This document shows, piece after piece, positions 53,589 to 61,264 of a stretch of DNA of 64,000 nt; position 1 is the stretch's first letter, and each line of letters starts with the position of its first letter. The position numbers and the translations under genes are program-made. The DNA comes from Brevibacterium linens ATCC 9172 (lineage in GTDB: Bacteria > Actinomycetota > Actinomycetes > Actinomycetales > Brevibacteriaceae): the NCBI RefSeq assembly GCF_900169165.1, contig NZ_FXYY01000013.1, positions 1 to 64,000 of the forward strand. Direction: 5' to 3'. Below the pieces are notes generated by a model, which ran no database searches, was not told where the DNA came from, and saw nothing but the letters and a program-made list of their open reading frames with translations.

Positions 53589-53594
53589 TACGGT
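53589..53594 (+). promoter_or_regulatory. Possible leaderless -10 of the desaturase gene
   Basis: TACGGT ends 7 nt before the ATG at 53602, which lacks a ribosome site. The palindrome at 53522-53545 would lie at about -79 to -56 from such a start, a suitable activator position. Confidence 0.45.
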
Positions 53595-53601
53595 AGTCAT
53601 T

Positions 53602-54777
53602 ATGAACCCGTCTGACCTCATGACTTCCGAACCGACCGCTCCTGCCTCGACCCCGTTGGCGACTCCCGCCCCAGATCGGGCGTCGCGGGCCGAAGTGCTC
53701 GAACGCCGCCGAGCCAAGAGGGGAACGACCGAACAGGAATTCACCAGCGACTTCTCCGCGCTGATGGCCCTGGTCAAAGAGGCCGGTCTGCTGGCCAGAC
53801 GCCCCGGTTGGAACACTCTGCGCTTCGTCCTCCTCGGCCTCGGCTACGTCGTGTCCTTTGCCATGCTCTTCCTCATCGGAGAGTCCTGGTGGCAGCTGGC
53901 GACTGCAGTGGTCTTCGGTGCTCTGTTCACTCAGACCGCCTACGTCGCCCACGATGCGGCGCACCGCCAGATCTTCACCAACGGCAAAGTGGGGGAGTGG
54001 GTGTCGACGATCATCGGCAACCTCTTCATCGGGCTGAGCTACGGCTGGTGGCTGAAGAAGCACAATGCCCTCCACCACGCCAACCCGAACAAGGCCGGAG
54101 TCGATGGCGACATCGCTCCCGGCGCCCTCGTCTTCACCCCCGATGACGCACGTGAGCGCACAGGTCTGGCCAAATGGTTCGCCGCCCGTCAAGGTTGGTT
54201 CTTCCTGCCGCTGCTGACCCTGGCCGGTCTGCAGCTCCACGTCGAATCCGTCAAAGCCATCGTCCGCGGACAGTCCTCGGTCAAGCGCCGCTGGATCGAA
54301 GGCATCTTCATCGGCATTCGCCTCATCGGATTTCCGGCCCTGGCCATCTGGGCTGCCGGCCCCCTCATCGGCAGCGTGTTCTTCCTCGTGCAGCTCGCCG
54401 TCTTCGGAATCCACATGGGCGGATCCTTCGCCCCGAACCACAAAGGCCAGCCGATCGTGCCCAAAGATGTGAAGATCGACTTCCTCCGCCGGCAGACGCT
54501 CATGTCACGCAATATCTCCGGCGGCCGCTTCATGGGCTTCCTCATGGGTGGTCTGAACTACCAGATCGAACACCACCTGTTCCCGAGCATGCCCAGCGTC
54601 AATCTCCATAAAGTCCAGCCGATGGTCCGCGAATACTGTCGCCAGAAGGACATCACCTACACGGAGACGACTCTGCTCGAGTCCTACAAGATCATCATCG
54701 CCTACCTCAACCGCGTCGGCCTCGGCGAAGCCGATCCCTTCGACTGCCCCATCACAGCGCAGTTCCGGTCGCGCTGA
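53602..54777 (+). CDS. Membrane fatty acid desaturase
   Basis: A 391-aa acyl-lipid desaturase that introduces a double bond using a di-iron centre. All three histidine boxes are present: HDAAH (about 118-122), HNALHH (about 155-160) and QIEHHLFPSMP (about 319-329). Hydrophobic helices flank each pair. The last box has QIEHH, common in front-end/acyl-lipid desaturases and actinobacterial delta-9-like enzymes. The start may be the ATG at 53602 or the next ATG at 53620. Its position behind a six-TM kinase and NarL regulator suggests cold- or fluidity-dependent expression. Confidence 0.92.
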   Translation: MNPSDLMTSEPTAPASTPLATPAPDRASRAEVLERRRAKRGTTEQEFTSDFSALMALVKEAGLLARRPGWNTLRFVLLGLGYVVSFAMLFLIGESWWQLATAVVFGALFTQTAYVAHDAAHRQIFTNGKVGEWVSTIIGNLFIGLSYGWWLKKHNALHHANPNKAGVDGDIAPGALVFTPDDARERTGLAKWFAARQGWFFLPLLTLAGLQLHVESVKAIVRGQSSVKRRWIEGIFIGIRLIGFPALAIWAAGPLIGSVFFLVQLAVFGIHMGGSFAPNHKGQPIVPKDVKIDFLRRQTLMSRNISGGRFMGFLMGGLNYQIEHHLFPSMPSVNLHKVQPMVREYCRQKDITYTETTLLESYKIIIAYLNRVGLGEADPFDCPITAQFRSR

Positions 54778-54823
54778 GACACCGACGTCCGGTCCGTGCG
54801 CACTGGCAGACAGGCGGGAGAGC

Positions 54824-55651
54824 TCAGGTGAGGTGATCGTGATCGCCGGAGACCCACTCGGCGTAGCGCTGAGCCGAGTTCTGCACCGCAGCAAATGCCT
54901 CGCTTCCGATCATCTGGCCGAAGTTGCCGTACATGCGGTCGAAATCGAGATCGGACACCGAGGCGGCGATCCGCCTGACAACAGCAGCTGACAAGGGCAG
55001 ATAGTTCGGGAAGCTGCGCATGAAGCTCACCCAACCAGAGCGCGGCACCGGGCCGATGGAATCACCGCTGAGCATGACTCCGGTGCCGTCGGAGCCCGTC
55101 CACATCGCCACCGCACTGCCCGGGAAATGACCGCCGACGCGCCGGAGCCTCACTCCCGGAACCGGCTCCGTCTCGTGGAAATAGGGGCAGATGGCCGGCC
55201 CGGTCCGCTGCACCCATTCGAGGTCGGCCCGGCACACGAAGACGGGGGCATCGTCGAACGCGGCGCTCCATTCCAACTGGGCGCCGAACATATGCGGGTG
55301 GCTGGCGGCGATGGCGGCAACTCCGCCGAGCTCGCGGACCGCCGCGACCGCCTCGGCGTCGATATAAGCGGGGACGTCGAAGAGCAGATTGCCGGAATCG
55401 GTGCAGGCGAGATAGCAGGTCTGCCCGATCCCGAGCTTCGGTTCGACGCGGATGGCGAAGAGGCCGGGTTCGCGCTGCGCAGTGCTGATGTGATGTCCCT
55501 CGGACTCGAGCTCTGCCCGAGTCGTCCACTGCTGGCCGGAGGCCGGAACCCATTGCCGGTCGTCGGTACAGATCGGACACTGCGCGGGCGGAGGCGTCGT
55601 CGTCTCCACCCCGCAGGTGCGGCAGATCGTCACATCGCTCGGTGCCACCAT
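54824..55651 (-). CDS. MBL-fold protein with N-terminal zinc ribbon and degenerate metal site
   Basis: A 275-aa protein. The N-terminus has a two-pair Cys ribbon (CRTCG and CPICTDDRQWVP, about 9-32). The metallo-beta-lactamase-like domain follows. The canonical HxHxDH reads HPHMFG here (ASHPHMFGAQLEW), losing the Asp and last His. The later ligands look retained: GGHFPGSAVAMW and MLSGDSIGPV. One metal site is therefore probably lost or rebuilt. AGAGGG precedes the ATG at 55651; the upstream extension is rejected. Hydrolase activity is possible but uncertain. Confidence 0.8.
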   Translation of the reverse strand: MVAPSDVTICRTCGVETTTPPPAQCPICTDDRQWVPASGQQWTTRAELESEGHHISTAQREPGLFAIRVEPKLGIGQTCYLACTDSGNLLFDVPAYIDAEAVAAVRELGGVAAIAASHPHMFGAQLEWSAAFDDAPVFVCRADLEWVQRTGPAICPYFHETEPVPGVRLRRVGGHFPGSAVAMWTGSDGTGVMLSGDSIGPVPRSGWVSFMRSFPNYLPLSAAVVRRIAASVSDLDFDRMYGNFGQMIGSEAFAAVQNSAQRYAEWVSGDHDHLT

Positions 55652-55755
55652 GTCACCCTCTCGGTCCCACATGTGAAACCACAGACTCCCACCGAGCTTA
55701 GTCCTCCGATCAAGTGAAGACCAGGATCGATGGGATCCAGCACCTGCACGGCTCG

Positions 55756-56892
55756 TCAGTGGGCGGCGGTATGCGCCTTCCTGTGAGCGATGACGTGGCC
55801 GACGAGGATGAGTGCGATGCCGACGGCAAGCCATGCGCTGAGCACCCACCACTGGAGCGCCATGGGCGCGTCGGGGAAGTAGGAGAGGTCGCGCAGCAGG
55901 GTGCCTGCGGCACCGGGGACGAAGAACTGGCCGATATCACCCCAGGAACCGGCGAGGAATTCCTTCGGCTGATTGAGTGAGGCGATCGGGTTGCCGATGA
56001 TCATGGTGAGCACCGCACCGACAGCGATGCCGGCAGGACCGATGACGGAGACGAAGCCGTTGATGAGGCCGACCGCGGTCGCGATCGACAGTCCGATCGC
56101 CAGCGCGTTGATCCCGAAGTTGCCCTGCAGGATCCCGAACCAGGTCTGCATGATGAGTGCCAGAGCGAGTCCTCCGACGACGCCGTAGACGATAGTGCCG
56201 ACCAGACGCATCCGCCGTGAGCGGATGCCCATGCAGGTGAGCACACCGCCGACGATCCCGCCGAGCGTCAACGGCAGACCCGCGATGGCCAGTCCCACAC
56301 CGGAGGGGTCGTCATCGGACAGCGGTGCGACGTCGGTGATCGTCACCTGGGGAATGTCCTTCGCCGAGGCGGCCGGATCGGACCCGGCTCCTGCCGGGTT
56401 GCGCTGTGGCGGAGCTTGGCCGGCGGCAGCGGCTTCGAGGGCCTTCTGCATCTGCTCCTACATCTTCTTCGTGCCTTCTTGGAAGCCCGAGATCGCCTGT
56501 TCATCGATGCTGTGCTGCATCTGGGCGCCGATCGAACTGAGCTGCTGAGCGACTGCCGGGGAGGCGGCCTTGGCGATGAGGATCTCCGGGTCGTCCTCGG
56601 GGACGAAGGCTCCGTAGACTTCACGTTCTTCGATCATCCGCACCGCCTCGGCGCGGGAGTCGATCTGTTTGAGGTAGAGCATGCCGTCGGTAGCGTTGTC
56701 AGCGATCTGGTCGATCTGCTCTTCGTCCCCGACCGCGGCGATCGGCAGGTCCTTGGGGTCCGTGGTCACAGTCGGCCAGCTGAAGGCGAGGAGGACGAGG
56801 CTGACGACAGCGGCGGCGAGGACGGCGACGAGGATCGCCCGCCTGAACTGCAGGGGAGCGGCTTGCGCCGCATTCCCCGGTGTCTTGCTCAC
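55756..56892 (-). pseudogene. Membrane protein gene interrupted by an in-frame TAG
   Basis: One 379-codon frame runs from the GTG at 56892 to 55756 but contains a single amber codon at 56460-56458. Upstream lies a 144-codon part with one N-terminal helix (AILVAVLAAAVVSLVLLAFSW) and an extracellular domain ending GFQEGTKKM. Downstream the same frame resumes EQMQKALEAAAAGQAP and carries five to six helices (GLAIAGLPLTLGGIVGGVLTC onward). This N-helix, outside domain, membrane bundle order matches DUF3533/YhgE-Pip/ABC-2-like exporters. A CAG-to-TAG change would explain the break. The TetR gene next to it probably controls it. Confidence 0.78.
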
Positions 56893-56957
56893 GGCCTAGC
56901 GATCGGCCTGGTCTTCTCTTTGAGTATCTGTGTCGGCATCTCTGTCCAATCATCGAA

Positions 56958-57014
56958 AACGAATACTCGTTCATTATGAAACCATCGGCTAGGATATATC
57001 AAGAATGGCCATTC
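56958..57014. promoter_or_regulatory. Candidate TetR operators in the divergent region
   Basis: Two dyads lie between the broken membrane gene and the TetR gene: AACGAATACTCGTT (56958-56971; arms AACGA/TCGTT) and the perfect GAATGGCCATTC (57003-57014), both next to ATTCGTT-like half-sites. The second is 16 bp from the TetR start. Confidence 0.55.
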
Positions 57015-57030
57015 GTTTTTAGGGGGAGAA

Positions 57031-57633
57031 GTGCCGAAGGTCACCGAGGAGCACAAGGCCGCGATGCGTACCAGGATCCAGGATGCGGCTCTGACATGCT
57101 TTGCCCGCAAAGGATTCGCCGGTGCGTCGATGGCCGATATCGTCAAGGAGGCGGGGCTGTCGGCCGGAGCCGTCTATGTCTACTATGCGTCGAAGGCCGA
57201 CCTGATGATCGACGTCGCCCGCCGGGTGATGGGGCCGCGCATGGCGGTGCTCGATGCAGCCACATCCGGTGGTGAGGTGACGGCTCCTGCGGAGGTGTTC
57301 GTCGAGATCATCGATTCACTGCTCATCGACAACCCGTTCTCACCGGTGATGGTTCAGGTGTGGGGTGAGTCCTCCTACGACATGGAGTTCGCGAATTTCG
57401 CCAGGGGTACCTTCGAAACGCTCATCGCAGAGTTCACCGACTACCTCGCTCTCTACCTGCAGGACCAACGGGGAGTGGATGCAGAGACCGCGCGGGCTCG
57501 GGCCGCGGTTCTGGTGCCCGGCCTGCTGGCCATGATCCAGGGCGCAGTCGTCCAGTCGACCGTCTTCGGCGAACCCTCCAGAGTGCGAGTCCGTGCCGGA
57601 ATCGAAGCCGTGCTCTCCAGCATCGAGTTCTGA
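57031..57633 (+). CDS. TetR-family transcriptional regulator
   Basis: A 200-aa repressor. The N-terminal helix-turn-helix is RIQDAALTCFARKGFAGASM followed by DIVKEAGLSAGAVYVYYASK (about 15-58). The C-terminal ligand domain is helical with no recognisable signature. AGGGGGAGAA precedes the GTG at 57031. It is divergent from the interrupted membrane protein gene, and two dyads lie in the shared region, so it probably represses itself and that gene. The inducer is likely the compound exported. Confidence 0.9.
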   Translation: MPKVTEEHKAAMRTRIQDAALTCFARKGFAGASMADIVKEAGLSAGAVYVYYASKADLMIDVARRVMGPRMAVLDAATSGGEVTAPAEVFVEIIDSLLIDNPFSPVMVQVWGESSYDMEFANFARGTFETLIAEFTDYLALYLQDQRGVDAETARARAAVLVPGLLAMIQGAVVQSTVFGEPSRVRVRAGIEAVLSSIEF

Positions 57634-57664
57634 GTCAGCGTCGACTTCTTCGTTCCTCCGCTGC

Positions 57665-58411
57665 TCAGACGGAGTCGCCGTCGTCATCGACCGAATGGAC
57701 GCGGTCTTCGCGCATGCTCACCGTTTCGACTCCGTTCAGCTCCATGAGCGGGGCCACAAGCAGGTGCAGGGGTCGTTTTCCGTCGAATCTCACGTCGACC
57801 TGGACCATCCGCGTCCCGTCGGCGGACTCGAACCGCCGCGAATCGACGATGGTGTTCTTGAATCCCATTTGGCCGGCGAGGGCGAGGATCTCGCGGAGGA
57901 CTCCCGCTCCGTCGCGGTAGGACACCCGCAGCAGTTTGCGGTGGTCGCTGTTGGGGATCTTGCGGATCAGGGGAGCGATGACGAAGAGCGTGAACAGGTG
58001 GAGGGCAGTGAGCATCGTCGCCAAGAGCAGCATCCCGGCGCCGCAGGCCATACCGACGGCGGCCGTGACCCAGATCGTCGCGGCAGTGGTGAGACCGCGG
58101 ACCATGTTGCGTCCCTTGAAGATCACTCCGGCGCCGAGGAAGCCGATGCCGGAGACGATCTGCGCGGAGATCCGTGAAGGATCGAGCCGGACGTCGTTGT
58201 CGAGCACGCCTTCGAACCCATAGGCGGAGGTCAGCGTGAAGGCGCAGGTGCCGATGCCGACGAGCACGTGGGTGCGGTAGCCGGCAGCCTTCTGCCTGAA
58301 CTGTCGTTCGAAGCCGATGAATGAGCACAGGACGAAGCTGGCCAGCAGCAGACCGGCCTGGAGCAGTCCTGCGCTGCCCAGGATGTTCTCAAACGACGAG
58401 GAGTTGACCAT
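57665..58411 (-). CDS. MgtC/SapB-family membrane protein
   Basis: A 248-aa protein with four to five N-terminal helices and a cytosolic C-terminal domain. Family hallmarks are CSFIGFERQFRQKAAGYRTH and SGIGFLGAGVIFKGRNMVRG followed by LTTAATIWVTAAVGMACGAG. The C-terminal part (about 155-248) has the ACT-like pattern of MgtC proteins. MgtC promotes survival in low magnesium and modulates membrane ATPase activity in pathogens; SapB-type homologues are widespread. The start is the ATG at 58411, with an in-frame GTG at 58417 as an alternative. Confidence 0.88.
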   Translation of the reverse strand: MVNSSSFENILGSAGLLQAGLLLASFVLCSFIGFERQFRQKAAGYRTHVLVGIGTCAFTLTSAYGFEGVLDNDVRLDPSRISAQIVSGIGFLGAGVIFKGRNMVRGLTTAATIWVTAAVGMACGAGMLLLATMLTALHLFTLFVIAPLIRKIPNSDHRKLLRVSYRDGAGVLREILALAGQMGFKNTIVDSRRFESADGTRMVQVDVRFDGKRPLHLLVAPLMELNGVETVSMREDRVHSVDDDGDSV

Positions 58412-58445
58412 AGTCACTTCACCATAGCCCCACCCAACCCCCTAG

Positions 58446-58507
58446 TTGCTACCTGACGGCGGCCCAGCAACCTCGCGCGAGGTTGCTGGGCCGCCGTCAG
58501 GTAGCAA
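58446..58507. repeat. Perfect 62-bp palindrome
   Basis: Arms 58446-58476 and 58477-58507 are perfectly complementary over 31 bp with no spacer (ends TTGCTACCTGAC and GTCAGGTAGCAA, centre CTCGCGCGAG). It lies 16 bp past the FrnE-like stop and 35 bp before the MgtC start. It may be a terminator; its length and perfection are unusual. Confidence 0.9.
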
Positions 58508-58523
58508 TAAGGGAGGGGGGCTT

Positions 58524-59258
58524 TTAGTGGCAGCCGTCCGGGCCGCAGACTGCGCCCTCGGTGAGTTCATCTGCCTTGTCTTTGTCGGCTGACTGCGGAG
58601 GGCCGGCGAGCACCGTGAGCTTCTGGCCCTCAACCCATGCCGTCTCGAGGGCCTGGGTGAAGACGTCGGCCGACTGCGCCCCGGAGATGCCGTACTTGCG
58701 GTCGATGACGAAGAACGGGACGCCGTTGGCGCCGAGCGAGCGTGCCTCGCTGATATCGGACCGCACCTCCTCGGAGTACTCATCGGTTGCGAGGACGCGA
58801 CGGACTTCGTCGGAATCGAGGCCGATCTCACGCCCCACCTCGGCGAGATAATCGATGTCACCGATGTCGCGCCCCTTCTCGAAGTGCCCCGACAGCAGCG
58901 CTTCCTTGGCCTGTGACATGAGCCCGTGAGTCTTGGCGAAGTGGAGGAAGCGATGGGCGGTGAAGCTGTTGGCCACGACGATCGAATCGAAGTCGTAGTT
59001 CAGACCGACTGCGGCGGCCTGCTGCGTGACATGGTCGAACATCTGCCGCACCTGAGCGGCGGGCATGCCCTTCATCTGGCTGAGGTATTCGGTCTCGGTG
59101 CCGTCAAAGTGATCGGGCAGGCTCGGGTCCAGCTGGAAGCTGCGCCACTGGACGTCGACATCGTCCTTGTGGGCAAACGTACCGAGGGCATCCTCGAAGC
59201 GACGTTTTCCGATATAGCACCAGGGGCAGGCGATGTCCGACCAGATCTCAATCTTCAT
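58524..59258 (-). CDS. FrnE-like DsbA-family oxidoreductase
   Basis: A 244-aa cytosolic thioredoxin-fold protein. The CPWC active site is at residues 11-14 (IWSDIACPWCYIGKRRFE). The helical insertion and the cis-Pro loop NGVPFFVIDRKYGISGAQ are typical of FrnE/2-hydroxychromene isomerase-like DsbA proteins. No signal peptide is present. The C-terminus has an extra Cys pair (CGPDGCH), which may be redox-active or bind metal, as in Deinococcus FrnE. The start is the ATG at 59258; the long upstream frame overlaps the radical SAM gene and is rejected. Confidence 0.88.
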   Translation of the reverse strand: MKIEIWSDIACPWCYIGKRRFEDALGTFAHKDDVDVQWRSFQLDPSLPDHFDGTETEYLSQMKGMPAAQVRQMFDHVTQQAAAVGLNYDFDSIVVANSFTAHRFLHFAKTHGLMSQAKEALLSGHFEKGRDIGDIDYLAEVGREIGLDSDEVRRVLATDEYSEEVRSDISEARSLGANGVPFFVIDRKYGISGAQSADVFTQALETAWVEGQKLTVLAGPPQSADKDKADELTEGAVCGPDGCH

Positions 59259-59301
59259 ATCAATGCCAACCGGGCCCGACGCGCGGATATTCCGGTCCGA
59301 T

Positions 59302-60378
59302 TCAGAACAGTGCCTGCTGCGCTGGGGCGGCGAACTGCTGGGCCGGTGCCGTCTGCAGGCTTGGCTGCCGCGGGGTTCGGTTCGATTCCCTGCGTCCGCG
59401 CATCCGGGAAGTCGCCGGATAGTCGTCATCGCTGCGGCCTCGCAATCCGAAGCGGTCGATGAGCGGGTTGATGCGCTCACCGAGCCACCGTCGATACTCC
59501 TTCGACGCGTAGGAGGACCGGGCATACATCGTGCGGTAGCGGGGGAGGAGCTCGGGGTGTTCGCGTTCGAGCCACTCGAAGAACCACTCGCGGGCGCCGG
59601 GGCGCAGGTGCAGCGCTCCGTAGACGACTCGTGCGGCACCCGCGTCCTTGATCGCTCGGAGTGCGGATTCGAGGTGGTCGCGGGAGTCGGTGAGCTTCGG
59701 CATGATCGGCATCATGAAGACGGTGACGTCGAACCCGAGCTCGGCGGCCGCGCGTACGGTGGCCAGTCGGGCCTTCGTCGTCGGCGTGCCGGGCTCGATG
59801 CTCTGCTGCAGGGCGTCGTCGTGGACGGCGATCGACGTGCTGATTTCCACCGGAGCGTCTTCGGCGACGCGGGCCAGCAGCGGCAGATCGCGGCGCAGCA
59901 GCGTGCCCTTGGTCAGAATCGACATCGGTGTCGACTGCTCGGCCAGGGCAGTGATGATTCCCGGCATCAGGCAGTAGCGGCCTTCGGCCCGCTGATAGGG
60001 GTCGGTGTTCGTGCCCAGGGCGACATGGTCACGCGCCCACTTCGGGCGTATCAGTTCGGCGGCGAGGACTTCGGCGACATTGACCTTGACGACGACCTGG
60101 CGATCGAAGTCGGTCCCGGAGTCGAGATCGAGGTAGCGGTGGGTGTTCCTTGCGAAGCAGTACACGCAGGCTTGCGAGCAGCCGCGGTAGGGGTTGACCG
60201 TCCAGGAAAACGGCATCGAACTGGACCGCGGGACGTTGTTGAGAGCGGACTTCGCCAGTACCTCGTGGAAGGTGATTCCTGAGAATTCCGGCGTCTGCAC
60301 CGACCGGATCAGTCCCTTCGTTCCGAAGAGGACCGGGGAGCCCGAGCCGGTGTCGTCACTCGTTTCGTTCCACCGCAT
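59302..60378 (-). CDS. Rv2578c-like radical SAM protein
   Basis: A 358-aa radical SAM enzyme. The cluster-binding Cys67, Cys71 and Cys74 are in NPYRGCSQACVYCFARNTH, the Cx3Cx2C form. Further family stretches are LGTNTDPYQRAEGRYCLMPG and ISTSIAVHDDALQQSIEPGTP. The group is related to spore photoproduct lyase-like DNA repair proteins and includes M. tuberculosis Rv2578c. The ATG at 60378 follows a perfect SOS box by 6 bp and lacks a ribosome site. LexA control fits a DNA damage role, but the reaction is unknown. The C-terminal 40 residues are Arg/Gln-rich and probably disordered. Confidence 0.9.
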   Translation of the reverse strand: MRWNETSDDTGSGSPVLFGTKGLIRSVQTPEFSGITFHEVLAKSALNNVPRSSSMPFSWTVNPYRGCSQACVYCFARNTHRYLDLDSGTDFDRQVVVKVNVAEVLAAELIRPKWARDHVALGTNTDPYQRAEGRYCLMPGIITALAEQSTPMSILTKGTLLRRDLPLLARVAEDAPVEISTSIAVHDDALQQSIEPGTPTTKARLATVRAAAELGFDVTVFMMPIMPKLTDSRDHLESALRAIKDAGAARVVYGALHLRPGAREWFFEWLEREHPELLPRYRTMYARSSYASKEYRRWLGERINPLIDRFGLRGRSDDDYPATSRMRGRRESNRTPRQPSLQTAPAQQFAAPAQQALF

Positions 60379-60384
60379 GACTTC

Positions 60385-60404
60385 ATTCGAACATGAGTTC
60401 GAAT
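60385..60404 (-). promoter_or_regulatory. LexA SOS box
   Basis: ATTCGAACATGAGTTCGAAT has perfect 8-bp arms and matches the actinobacterial/Bacillus-type SOS box TCGAAC-N4-GTTCGA. It ends 6 bp upstream of the radical SAM start codon. The TCGAAT at its gene-proximal end could double as the -10 of a leaderless transcript, which LexA would then occlude. Confidence 0.88.
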
Positions 60405-60439
60405 CGGAGTCAAGGGTGGGGCGCCGTGATCAGCCAGGC

Positions 60440-60970
60440 TCAGGAGACGCGCAGACCCTTGAACTCGCTGCGGTGGAAGACCAGCGCCTCGGGTCCGTCG
60501 TCGTTGCGGGTGCCGAGGATCTCGAGCAGGGCCACGGTATGATCGCCGGCTGCGACCTCCTCGTAGAGCCGGGTCCAGAGGAATGCGGAGCTGCCGGGAA
60601 TCGTCAGCCCGCCTCCGGCCGTGACCTCGGGGCTGACGCCGGTGAAGCGTCGACTGCGGTCCTTCGACGCCAGCTGCCGGGCCAGGTGCTCCTGGTCGGA
60701 GCCGAGGAGGGAGATCCCGAGCTCAGGTGCCCGGCGCAGGGTGGGCCAGGTGGTCGACGAGTTCTGGACCGCGACGCTGACCAACGGCGGGTCGAGGGAG
60801 ACGCCGACGGTGAGCGTGGAGGCGACGAGGCCGAGGGGTGCCGCATCGACCTCGGCCCCGATGAAGGCAACGCCCTGAGGGAAGTGGGAGAAGGTCTCGC
60901 GGAGGGTCTCAGGTGTTGCGGGGGTCACCGGTGCCGGTGATTGTGTGGTGGGGTCTGCCAAGAGCGTCAT
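60440..60970 (-). CDS. NAD(P)H:flavin reductase family protein
   Basis: A 176-aa FMN-binding split-barrel reductase that would supply reduced flavin to a monooxygenase. Family stretches are FSHFPQGVAFIGAE near the N-terminus, GLVASTLTVGVSLDPPLVSVAVQ (about 48-70) and LGISLLGSDQEHLARQLAS. The C-terminus has AGDHTVALLEILG. The ATG at 60970 follows GGTGAAGG. The same frame stays open far upstream, antisense to the transporter gene, but that extension is rejected. It is divergent from an MHS transporter and an LLM monooxygenase gene, which makes a two-component monooxygenase system likely. Confidence 0.88.
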   Translation of the reverse strand: MTLLADPTTQSPAPVTPATPETLRETFSHFPQGVAFIGAEVDAAPLGLVASTLTVGVSLDPPLVSVAVQNSSTTWPTLRRAPELGISLLGSDQEHLARQLASKDRSRRFTGVSPEVTAGGGLTIPGSSAFLWTRLYEEVAAGDHTVALLEILGTRNDDGPEALVFHRSEFKGLRVS

Positions 60971-61085
60971 TCCTTCACCTCTGTCTTCGTGTGGTCGTCG
61001 GAGTCTCGGGCGCCTGCTGATCTGTTGAGCAGACAAGGTCGACGAGGTCGTCTGCGAGTGCCTATGAAGTCGATCATTGCAAATC

Positions 61086-61131
61086 GGAACCGTTTCCATC
61101 GTGGCCAAGGTCATACGAAGACGACTTATGA
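61086..61131. promoter_or_regulatory. Possible operators between flavin reductase and transporter genes
   Basis: GGAACCGTTTCC (61086-61097) resembles LacI-family sites. At 61111-61131, TCATACG and CTTATGA form arms with 6 of 7 matches around a 7-nt spacer. Either could co-regulate the divergent genes. No regulator gene is visible. Confidence 0.4.
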
Positions 61132-61264
61132 CCACATATGAAGCTGAGCGTCGGGACGTGACACTAAAGTGCAGGTGCCTGCGAGGTCCGGGCATAGATT
61201 GCTCAGCGAAACACGGACTCGCCTGGCAGCGAGCCGACCGAACCCCGCCGCAGAGGAGCATCAC

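Noticed and set aside
57003-57014. GAATGGCCATTC as a restriction or methylation mark only
   Set aside because: It lies 16 bp from a TetR gene start beside a second dyad and ATTCGTT half-sites, so an operator is the better reading, though unproven.
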